From Gammaproteobacteria bacterium (GTDB taxonomy: Bacteria; Pseudomonadota; Gammaproteobacteria; Pseudomonadales; Azotimanducaceae): DNA of 5,877 nt. A model generated the notes under the pieces. It was given only the letters and a program-made list of their open reading frames with translations. It was not told the DNA's origin and ran no database searches. Shown here one piece after another: positions 1-5,050 of the stretch (position 1 is its first letter; every line of letters starts with the position of its first letter). The translations under genes were made by a program, and so were the position numbers. The stretch spans positions 1-5,877 of the forward strand of contig JAPUJX010000358.1 of the NCBI GenBank assembly GCA_027295975.1, in the 5' to 3' direction.

Positions 1-2
1 CA

Positions 3-581
3 AGCCTGCTGACAAGCGACTCGTTGTCCGACGCGCAGGTCGACGCCGGTGCGCTCGAGGACGTCTGGTTGCGCCTCAATGATTTGAGCGGCTCCATCGA
101 TGCGAGTTACCACCGGGTACCGGTCGTTACAATCGAAGAAATCGAGGCGCTCTTCGATCGGGAATCGATTAGTCAGCTGGCGTCCACACTTTCGATCGTC
201 CAGGGTGATGTGATCGAGCTGAAGAAACTCGTTGGTGAGATTCGTGACATCCTGAATATTCGAGAAACAACCGTGATCACCGGGCTTGAAAAATGTGGCT
301 TTGCGAATATCAAATCCGCCCAGAGGCGTTTGAGAAAGTTGTGGCAGGCGTTTCTCAACGACCAACGAGAAACTGTTATTGGGGATCTCGTCGTCGAGAT
401 TCGGATGAATTTTGACAACGGCGAGAGAAGTATCGAAGTAACGGAGTCACCGGCCGCGGGGCGTGGAGGACCCGAACTCGTGGGCGACGTGAAAAGGGTA
501 CTGACCTCCGGGATCGAGTATGACGATAGTGGTTCCGGGTGCAATATCCGATTCACGGACGACGGTGCGAACTCGGCGTGA
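3..581 (+). CDS. Unrecognised protein, C-terminal part (5' end outside window)
   Basis: The frame is open from base 3 to the TGA at 579-581, about 192 codons, with no stop before the left edge. The gene therefore probably begins upstream. A TTG at 24 is the first possible start, but no Shine-Dalgarno sequence precedes it, so I treat the gene as 5'-truncated. I do not recognise the family. Counting from the TTG, residues 55-80 (around QGDVIELKKLVGEIRDIL) read as an amphipathic, possibly coiled-coil helix. Residues 98-116 form a basic stretch (SAQRRLRKLWQAF). The last 65 residues look like a small alternating strand/helix domain (LVVEIRMNFDNGERSIEV) with an acidic end. No signal peptide, membrane segment or catalytic motif is visible. 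It lies on the same strand as the partition genes but is separated from them by about 430 bases, so co-transcription is not implied. Coding status is likely from the length and protein-like composition; the function is unknown. Confidence 0.6.
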   Translation, partial: SLLTSDSLSDAQVDAGALEDVWLRLNDLSGSIDASYHRVPVVTIEEIEALFDRESISQLASTLSIVQGDVIELKKLVGEIRDILNIRETTVITGLEKCGFANIKSAQRRLRKLWQAFLNDQRETVIGDLVVEIRMNFDNGERSIEVTESPAAGRGGPELVGDVKRVLTSGIEYDDSGSGCNIRFTDDGANSA

Positions 582-951
582 CAATGGCGTAATAACCCTC
601 GGTTCCTCCTTGGGGACGCCCACACCTGTCAACGGACAACATAAAAGAGGTGACCGGAGAGGTTCGAGTCGTTCCCTGAGGTCACTGGACGACCATCGGT
701 ATGATGGCCTCGGGGATTCTTCCTCCGTGCGCTGGGCACTATCGCCATGAGCCAGAACGAAGTACGAGACGCAGGAAGACGGATTGCATTCATCAGGCTG
801 GTGTATGGAGCATATGTTACTCCCGTGCGGGGTAAGCCGGATTCGCAAATCCTCTGACACCCACGCATCTCCAATAAGCGGTACTAGAGCTGATCCGAGA
901 CGCGGCCTTCGGTGACCCAATCGAAGAGTCCAAAAAACCCCCTGTTATGGG
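582..951. other. Gene-poor interval upstream of the partition cassette
   Basis: I find no convincing gene in this stretch. The open frames crossing it have protein-unlike composition and no ribosome binding site. A 36-codon frame (748-858) begins with ATG but has no Shine-Dalgarno sequence. A 6-bp inverted repeat (GTGACC at 650-655, GGTCAC at 680-685) and a 5-bp hairpin (AACCC 936-940 / GGGTT 949-953) are present. Read on the minus strand, that hairpin is followed by a T run and could be a weak terminator for antisense transcription. Nothing here resembles a tRNA or an insertion-sequence end. Confidence 0.5.
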
Positions 952-1020
952 TTGTATACATGGCTACATGGTGTTATGTTCACATACGTCAAAATCCCAG
1001 TGATGATTACGTATGCATGT
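943..1020 (+). repeat. Repeat cluster over the parA promoter and start (candidate operator/centromere)
   Basis: Several short repeats are packed into about 80 bases. TGTTATG occurs at 943-949 and 972-978. TACATGG occurs at 957-963 and 965-971, a period of 8. TGTATACA (953-960) is a perfect palindrome. CATACGT (983-989) and ACGTATG (1009-1015) form a 7-bp inverted repeat that reaches the start codon. The tetramer ACAT appears at 958, 966 and 982, and its complement ATGT at 976 and 1017. Ribbon-helix-helix partition proteins such as ParG and omega bind short repeated boxes in the promoter of their own operon, so this cluster is a candidate site for the protein at 1866-2126. The repeats are seen directly; the binding role is inferred. 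Confidence 0.4.
952..980 (+). promoter_or_regulatory. Candidate sigma-70 promoter for the parA operon
   Basis: TTGTAT (952-957) and TATGTT (975-980) each match the sigma-70 -35 and -10 consensus at four of six positions and are separated by exactly 17 bases. They lie 33 bases before the parA start codon, leaving a short leader. The surrounding repeats overlap the promoter, which is the arrangement expected if the cassette represses itself. Confidence 0.45.
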
Positions 1021-1861
1021 AATATGTTTGCTGAGTCAGAAGGGGGGTGCGGGTAAGTCAACCGTCGTGCAATCGCTGGCGGTGTGTGCTGGTCAGCACG
1101 GTCAAAACACTCTCATCGTGGAACTCGATCCGCAAGGTACTCTCAAAGACTGGTCCAAGCGGCGAAAAGCCGATAGTCCCGCGGTCCTCCAGACGCTACC
1201 GCAGTCGATAGGCGATGTGCTCGACGACGCCTGTAAGCGAGGTGTTGACTGGGTGTTTATCGATACACCTGGACATCACAACCCCGTTGCCATCGCGGCA
1301 GCGTCATACGCTGATGTGATTCTCATTCCCTGCAAGATCCTGTCCATGAAGGACGTTGATGCGATTTTGCCGACAATTGCCGAAGCGGAACGATCACAAA
1401 AACCTGCTTTTGTCGTCATGAACCAGGTGCCTCCAAATGCACCGAAACTGGTTCGAAAACGGCAAGTTAAGATCCAGGAGGATTACGGAATCAAAGTTCT
1501 CTCGTTGTGTCTCTCTCGCAGAGCAGATTTTGAATATTGCGATGAGCACGGATTGTCTGCCGCCGAATACAATCCTCACGGTGCCGCGGCGGCCGAAATC
1601 CAGAAGTTGTATGTACTGGTGCAAGCCATTCTCCACATCGCAAAAGTCGATGATGAGGCTCCGGACCAGGTGACCAGCGCGGATGTTCCCGAGTCGAATC
1701 AACGCGAGGATACCCTTCCACACGAGCCGTTTCGACCCGAAGTAATTACCCCGCAACCCGAAGTTGCGCAATCGCTTCAACCGAGAGAGGTCGAAGTGTC
1801 TGGAACGAACGAGGTTTTGCGCTCGGGAATTCCAGAGGCCAGTACTGAAACAAAAGACTGA
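1013..1861 (+). CDS. parA: ParA-family partition ATPase with extended C-terminal tail
   Basis: This is a Walker-type ATPase of the ParA/MinD superfamily (282 residues). Family members bind ATP, dimerise on DNA and, with a DNA-binding partner, move or segregate plasmids or other cargo. The deviant Walker A motif KGGAGKST is at residues 10-17, with signature lysines K10 and K15. A' (VELDPQG) is at 36-42, Walker B (VFIDTPG) at 81-87, and MNQVPP at 136-141. There is no N-terminal helix-turn-helix domain, which places it with the short (type Ib-like) ParAs. ATG 1013 is the first start after two in-frame TGA codons (1001 and 1004), though no strong Shine-Dalgarno sequence precedes it. The ATPase domain appears complete by about residue 208. 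The remaining 74 residues are rich in P, E, Q, S and T, look disordered, and are longer than usual for this type. The partner gene follows four bases later, indicating one operon. Confidence 0.93.
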   Translation: MHVICLLSQKGGAGKSTVVQSLAVCAGQHGQNTLIVELDPQGTLKDWSKRRKADSPAVLQTLPQSIGDVLDDACKRGVDWVFIDTPGHHNPVAIAAASYADVILIPCKILSMKDVDAILPTIAEAERSQKPAFVVMNQVPPNAPKLVRKRQVKIQEDYGIKVLSLCLSRRADFEYCDEHGLSAAEYNPHGAAAAEIQKLYVLVQAILHIAKVDDEAPDQVTSADVPESNQREDTLPHEPFRPEVITPQPEVAQSLQPREVEVSGTNEVLRSGIPEASTETKD

Positions 1862-1865
1862 TTCC

Positions 1866-2126
1866 GTGCCACGGAGACTGACAGAGAAGATCGAAGACCG
1901 TGACAACAGGGTGGATGTTGCAGGTGGGTCGCAGGTCCTGAAAGTCCCAATGACTGCTCGACCACCCAGCAGGGTAGGGAAGAAGCCCGTTACCGCCTAC
2001 CTGGGGAAGACCGCCCACAGGCAACTCAGGTTGTTGGGGCTGGATCTCGACAAATCCTCTCAAGGTATGATTATTGAAGCGCTCAATGACTATTTTGAAC
2101 TTCACGGTTTGGATCGACTTGCATAA
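1866..2126 (+). CDS. Ribbon-helix-helix partition partner of ParA (ParG-like/ParB-like)
   Basis: This small DNA-binding protein (86 residues) is expected to bind the operator/centromere as a dimer and stimulate the adjacent ParA. After a basic, flexible N-terminal half (1-39), the fold reads as a strand KPVTAYL (40-46), helix A (about 48-60, HRQLRLLGLDL) and helix B (about 64-77, SSQGMIIEALNDYF), ending HGLDRLA. The segment from GKKPVTAYL to the end closely resembles the ribbon-helix-helix proteins that follow short ParA genes in proteobacteria. I chose GTG 1866, four bases after the parA stop, because it suits translational coupling, although no clear Shine-Dalgarno sequence is present. The frame stays open back to a TTG at 1764 inside parA. 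ATG 1950 is a later alternative that would remove 28 N-terminal residues but keep the fold. Family assignment is firm; the start is less so. Confidence 0.85.
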   Translation: MPRRLTEKIEDRDNRVDVAGGSQVLKVPMTARPPSRVGKKPVTAYLGKTAHRQLRLLGLDLDKSSQGMIIEALNDYFELHGLDRLA

Positions 2127-2160
2127 CAGTCGAAGGCAAACCATCGCGCCCGCTCTTTCC

Positions 2161-2175
2161 AACGAAACCCTCGTT
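2161..2175. other. Small inverted repeat after the partition operon
   Basis: AACGA (2161-2165) and TCGTT (2171-2175) form a 5-bp stem with a 5-base loop, 34 bases after the stop of the ribbon-helix-helix gene. It has no following T run, so it is at best a weak terminator or RNA-end structure. Confidence 0.2.
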
Positions 2176-2210
2176 TAAGACCCTGATCAGAAGATAGGTC
2201 ACCGATCCGG

Positions 2211-2235
2211 AATTCGCCGGGTTGTGAAATTCGCC
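2211..2235. repeat. Direct repeat AATTCGCC, two copies, period 17
   Basis: AATTCGCC occurs at 2211-2218 and 2228-2235, and the two bases before each copy match at one of two positions. It lies about 85 bases downstream of the partition operon in otherwise featureless DNA. Centromere-like sites can flank par operons, but only two copies are present and none lie near the parA promoter, so chance is possible. Confidence 0.3.
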
Positions 2236-2361
2236 AATAGTTGGTGTTACATCGGAACGGCTTGAATTTCCTCCCTACTGGAAATGCGGGTTCCTGGCAT
2301 CTGGTATGTTTTTTGCACCCTCCAGATACTGAATATCCAAGGACATCAGGACGAACAAACT

Positions 2362-2517
2362 ATGGCCAATCACGCTAAAGACGCGGCAAGGTATGGAATA
2401 ACATTTGGTACTGCACTGGCAATTACTATTTCATGGAGTGCAAACAAATCAATTTTGTGGGCCGTGCTGCATGGCATTTTTTCCTGGTTTTACATAGCCT
2501 GGTACCTGATAAAATAG
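2362..2517 (+). CDS. Small two-helix inner-membrane protein, conserved hypothetical
   Basis: The predicted product has 51 residues. A short hydrophilic N-terminus (MANHAKDAARY) is followed by a hydrophobic segment at about 12-27 (GITFGTALAITISWSA), a turn at NKS (28-30), and a second hydrophobic segment at about 31-50 (ILWAVLHGIFSWFYIAWYLI). A hairpin in the cytoplasmic membrane is likely. The pattern SWSxNKSILWAxxHGxxxWxYxxxY resembles a family of roughly 50-residue bacterial membrane proteins I know only as uncharacterised. H37, the tryptophans and the tyrosines look like the conserved core. I chose ATG 2362 because AGGA lies at 2348-2351, ten bases upstream, and the product matches the usual family size. 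The frame stays open back to 2284, but those extra 26 residues do not look part of the protein. It appears monocistronic. The function is unknown. Confidence 0.72.
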   Translation: MANHAKDAARYGITFGTALAITISWSANKSILWAVLHGIFSWFYIAWYLIK

Positions 2518-2570
2518 GCGGCCGACTCCGCTTCCCGCGATCGACCGGCGGTGCGGGCCTCTTCCAGGTA

Positions 2571-2762
2571 TTAGAGGTTTCTAGCGAGGAATTCAAATAA
2601 CACGGCTTCACCATTCTCCCAGCCGGGACCTTTCATGTTGCCGTGACCTCCACCTGTCTCTCTGAACATCTCGGCGTTCTTTCCACTATCGCGTAGCGCC
2701 GTCAACATGATTTCGCTGTGAATTATCGGGACCTGGGTGTCTTTGTGGCCGTTTTCCGCAAC
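2571..2762 (-). pseudogene. Remnant of an alpha/beta-hydrolase C-terminus
   Basis: On the minus strand, about 63 codons ending at TAA (2571-2573) read like the last part of an alpha/beta-hydrolase of the esterase or prolyl-oligopeptidase type. The Asp-containing loop is KDTQVPIIHSE (Asp codon 2739-2741), followed by helix IMLTALRDSGKNAEMF, the His loop TGGGHGN (His codon 2643-2645), and a terminal helix AVLFEFLARNL. These correspond to the acid and histidine of the catalytic triad. The nucleophile-serine (GxSxG) domain, which should precede them, is absent. Upstream the frame stays open to 2996, but only as the antisense of the DUF5329 gene with non-hydrolase sequence. I read it as a decayed or truncated gene whose 5' portion was lost by rearrangement or deletion. 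The family resemblance is from memory, not a search. Confidence 0.6.
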
Positions 2763-2804
2763 ATTCCCGTACTGCTCTGGCGTTATACACCCGTACTCCA
2801 TAAC

Positions 2805-2823
2805 ATCTCGAAATTCTCGAGAT
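2805..2823. promoter_or_regulatory. Perfect 7-bp inverted repeat before the DUF5329 gene
   Basis: ATCTCGA (2805-2811), a 5-base spacer and TCGAGAT (2817-2823) form a perfect dyad 18 bases before the start codon at 2842. Its size and position fit a dimeric regulator's operator or a leader hairpin next to the ribosome binding site. No confident -35/-10 pair could be placed nearby. Confidence 0.35.
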
Positions 2824-2841
2824 AGCAGGCAGGTAGGAGGA

Positions 2842-3207
2842 ATGAAACGGACGACAGTTTTGAACTGGCTGGTGCTTCTCTCTTTCTCGCTATTTCCCCT
2901 ATTCAGCCTTGGGCGGGTGGACTCGATGAATGATGAGGTCGACTTTTTGATCAGTTCGGTGGGGAAAGATGGTTGCTCGTTCATTCGCAATGGCAAAAAA
3001 TATACGAGACGAGATGCTCAAACCCACCTGAAATCAAAAAGAAGGCGTAATGCGCATCTTATCGGCAGCACGGAAGAGTTCATCGATAAAATCGCGAGCA
3101 AAAGCGCAACGAGCGGAAAACCTTACCTGATCAGCTGCAAGGGTGAAAACCAGCAGGATGCAGGTGAATGGTTGACGGCACTATTGGCGCAGCGGCGCAA
3201 ACTCTAG
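2842..3207 (+). CDS. DUF5329-family exported protein
   Basis: The product has 121 residues. The N-terminus MKRTTVLNW carries basic residues followed by a hydrophobic stretch (VLLSFSLFPLFSL, 11-23), typical of a Sec signal peptide, so the mature protein should be periplasmic. The mature part begins around 25-30. It contains EVDFLISSVGKDGCSFIRNG (32-51), DAQTHLKSKRRRN (58-70), STEEFIDKIASKSATSGKPY (76-95), and the C-terminal GEWLTALLAQRR. This order (two helices, 'CxFIRNG', 'HL', 'EFI..IASxSxxSGKPY', 'WL') is what I recall for DUF5329 proteins of proteobacteria. C45 and C99 could form a disulfide. The function of the family is not known to me. ATG 2842 is supported by AGGAGG at 2835-2840, although that spacing of one base is unusually tight; the AGGT at 2831 may contribute. 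A GTG at 2737 lies in frame but would add 35 unlikely residues. It converges on the amidase gene. Confidence 0.78.
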   Translation: MKRTTVLNWLVLLSFSLFPLFSLGRVDSMNDEVDFLISSVGKDGCSFIRNGKKYTRRDAQTHLKSKRRRNAHLIGSTEEFIDKIASKSATSGKPYLISCKGENQQDAGEWLTALLAQRRKL

Positions 3208-3253
3208 AATCATTGAGCGAGAGATCGACACCGGAGTTGCAAGACGAAGCTAC

Positions 3254-3268
3254 ACGAATCCCGTTCGT
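3254..3268. other. Small inverted repeat between the convergent genes
   Basis: ACGAA (3254-3258) and TTCGT (3264-3268) form a 5-bp stem with a 5-base loop, 46 bases after the DUF5329 stop and before the end of the convergent amidase gene. Without a T run it is only a possible weak terminator. I see no better terminator in the 106-base convergent gap. Confidence 0.2.
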
Positions 3269-3313
3269 TATTATGTGATTGGTGGTGTCTATTCATCTAC
3301 TAACCAACAGCAC

Positions 3314-4753
3314 CTACCCGGGATAGGCCTCCGGCGGCTCGAAGCGAAAACCCAACTCCTCGAGTCCCTGTGCTATCTGGATGGTAAGCCGGTCGCTGTA
3401 TGCGTTGCCGATGATCTGGATGCCGATCGGAAGACCGTGCTCGTTCAGGCCCGTCGGAATAACCGTTGAAGGCAGGTGCGAGATGCCCGTCAACCCGGCC
3501 CAGAATATCTGTTGGAAATAAGGCATCGCGAAACCGTCCACGTCGACGGATCGGTCGTTAATGGGCCGGTGATCGTGCTTGAGCGCGGGTGTTGGCGTTT
3601 GTGGCGCCAACAATATGTCGAAGTCTTTGAAGAACTCGTGCCACGCCCATCGCAAACCGTCGCGCGCATTGTGTAAGCCAAGCCAGGTGCGGTGGTCCAT
3701 GGTCGCCATGCGCGCCATTTCAATCTCGTCGCTGTGATCCTCAGGCGCGGAGTTGGCAGCTTGCGCCTTCATGTCCTGGAATTGTTCTTCCGGCGTGCCG
3801 GCCATCATGATCGACCACAACAGCGGGGTGTAAATAGCATTTGACTGCTCGCTGGTGAAGTTTGGCCGTGCCTCGTAGTCGATCAAGGCACCCGCGTTTT
3901 TCAGGGTTTGTGCTACCAGTTCGACTCGATCCTGTGTTTCCTCGGTGACCGGGCATGCGGGGTCGGTTGCCCATACCGCGACGCGCAGTCCGGCGAAGCC
4001 AGACTCGGCGAGCCCAGGTAGATCGTAGCGAATGCCCGGCTGAAAATCGTCGGCACCGGCGACGACGTCGAGTTGCAATTCCAGGTCGAAAGCCGACCGC
4101 GCCAGCGGCCCGATTACGGCTATATCCGGCTCAGCCAGCATACCGGGTAAGGCATGGCCCCGCCCCGGCACGAGCGCCCAGGTGGGCTTGTGACCGAAAA
4201 CACCGCTGAAGTGCGCCGGGGTTCGAATGGAACCCCCGATATCGGAACCCATCTCCAGGGCACTCAGACCCGCGGCGAGAGCGGCGCCAGAACCACCCGA
4301 GGAACCGCCGGGCGTGTGATCGAGGTTGTAGGGATTGTTACAAACACCATAGATATCGTTGTAACTTTGCAGGTCGGCGAGATCGAGTGGCACGTTGGTC
4401 TTGCCGATAACGATTGCACCGGCGGCCTTCAGGCGTTGTACGGCCAGCGCATCTTCATTGCTCACGTTGTCGGCGAACTCGGGTTTGCCCCACGTCGTCG
4501 GCGACCCGGCAACGTTGTAGGCTTCCTTGACGGTGATAGGCAGTCCCAGCAACGGTTGTTGGCTGTCCGGTTTTGCGGTAATCGAACCGGCCGTGTCCCG
4601 GGCGCGCTCGGCATCTTGCCAGACGACGGCGTTGATCTCCGGATTCAACTTTTCGATGCGCTCGAGATACATGTCGGTGAGTTCCAGCGCAGATACCTCA
4701 CCGTCGCGTAACAGAGCAAGAAGCTCCGTTGCGGTTGCGTACGGACTAGCCAT
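3314..4753 (-). CDS. Amidase-signature family hydrolase
   Basis: This is a full-length amidase (479 residues, normal for the family) that hydrolyses a carboxamide to the acid plus ammonia or amine; the substrate cannot be read from the sequence. The Ser-cisSer-Lys triad is intact: K76 in LPITVKEAYNV, S151 in the GGSSGGSGAALAAG signature (149-162), and nucleophile S175 in GSDIGGSIRTPAHFSG (169-184). The spacings K76-S175 (99) and S151-S175 (24) equal those of fatty acid amide hydrolase (K142, S217, S241). The C-terminal part has the usual LLAPQTPTPA and GLPIGIQIIG segments. There is no GatB or GatC neighbour, and the DHTPGGSSGG and GHKPTW context fits stand-alone amidases better than GatA. No signal peptide is visible, so it is probably cytoplasmic. 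ATG 4753 has a good purine-rich Shine-Dalgarno sequence (AGGGGAG read on the minus strand, about seven bases before). It appears monocistronic. Confidence 0.95.
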   Translation of the reverse strand: MASPYATATELLALLRDGEVSALELTDMYLERIEKLNPEINAVVWQDAERARDTAGSITAKPDSQQPLLGLPITVKEAYNVAGSPTTWGKPEFADNVSNEDALAVQRLKAAGAIVIGKTNVPLDLADLQSYNDIYGVCNNPYNLDHTPGGSSGGSGAALAAGLSALEMGSDIGGSIRTPAHFSGVFGHKPTWALVPGRGHALPGMLAEPDIAVIGPLARSAFDLELQLDVVAGADDFQPGIRYDLPGLAESGFAGLRVAVWATDPACPVTEETQDRVELVAQTLKNAGALIDYEARPNFTSEQSNAIYTPLLWSIMMAGTPEEQFQDMKAQAANSAPEDHSDEIEMARMATMDHRTWLGLHNARDGLRWAWHEFFKDFDILLAPQTPTPALKHDHRPINDRSVDVDGFAMPYFQQIFWAGLTGISHLPSTVIPTGLNEHGLPIGIQIIGNAYSDRLTIQIAQGLEELGFRFEPPEAYPG

Positions 4754-4791
4754 GTTTATTCTCCCCTCTACCTTTGTATGCCGGGTTGGGA

Positions 4792-4817
4792 AGCATAACC
4801 TCGAAAGCGGTTGTCAA
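4792..4817 (-). promoter_or_regulatory. Possible promoter for the amidase gene
   Basis: On the minus strand a perfect TTGACA (4817-4812) is followed by TATGCT (4797-4792), about 38 bases before the start codon. The spacer is only 14 bases, shorter than the 16-18 that sigma-70 prefers, and no better -10 lies at the normal distance. It may be weak, or need an activator, or be coincidental. Confidence 0.22.
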
Positions 4818-5019
4818 ACGAATTTCCCGGGTTTCTTTTTTCTGGATTTTTTCGGAGGCAGGCCGGCTCCCCCTACCGGGTTTTTGTTTTGCGTTCCACA
4901 GGCCATATGACCATCAACGGAAAAACACCGACCACCAGACATATTCTTTTCGGGCTTGTCCGCGCATCACCGTCGTGAGCAGATCTGCTATGCTCCCCGG
5001 GTCTTTCGCTCGCTTTACT

Positions 5020-5031
5020 CGCCGCGCGGCG
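5020..5031 (+). other. GC-rich perfect 12-bp palindrome in the DUF4159 leader
   Basis: CGCCGCGCGGCG is self-complementary and lies five bases before the Shine-Dalgarno sequence GAGGGAG (5036-5042). A wider pairing, CTCGC (5018-5022) with GCGAG (5034-5038), would include part of that Shine-Dalgarno sequence. A leader hairpin that limits translation is therefore possible. Confidence 0.3.
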
Positions 5032-5050
5032 CCGCGAGGGAGTTTTTCCC

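Larger units (their letters stand above)
4754..5050. other. Divergent intergenic region between amidase and DUF4159 genes
   Basis: These 297 bases separate two divergent genes and should hold both promoters. Three T-rich tracts lie on the plus strand between about 4830 and 4890, next to two CCGGGTTT direct repeats (about 4828 and 4877). They do not form a clear terminator hairpin on either strand. An extended -10 element (TGC followed by TATGCT, 4986-4994) could serve the DUF4159 gene but has no good -35. I see no gene in this stretch. Confidence 0.4.

Noticed and set aside
661..670. GGTTCGAGTC, resembling a tRNA T-loop and thus a possible attachment site
   Set aside because: The flanking bases do not form the T-stem, and no acceptor stem or CCA follows.
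748..858. A 36-codon ATG frame in the interval upstream of parA
   Set aside because: It has no Shine-Dalgarno sequence, no recognisable family and a composition that could be chance; kept only as a note.
447..920. 157-codon minus-strand open frame
   Set aside because: It overlaps the end of the left-edge gene in antisense, has no ribosome site, and its sequence is rich in R, S and P as shadow frames are.
1394..1906. 170-codon minus-strand open frame across parA
   Set aside because: Antisense shadow of the strongly supported ParA gene.
2295..2317. TGGCAT followed by TTGCA, a possible sigma-54 promoter before the small membrane protein
   Set aside because: The GG and GC elements are about 19 bases apart instead of the required 12.
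2534..2557. CCCGC/GCGGG inverted repeat after the small membrane protein
   Set aside because: A five-pair stem with a 14-base loop and no T run is too weak to call a terminator.
4154..4711. 185-codon plus-strand open frame inside the amidase
   Set aside because: The amidase on the other strand has an intact catalytic triad and a good ribosome site; this frame is a by-product of its codon use.
4870..4890. CCGG repeats followed by a T run, a possible terminator
   Set aside because: The stem would be only four pairs around a self-complementary tetramer, and no upstream plus-strand gene ends there.
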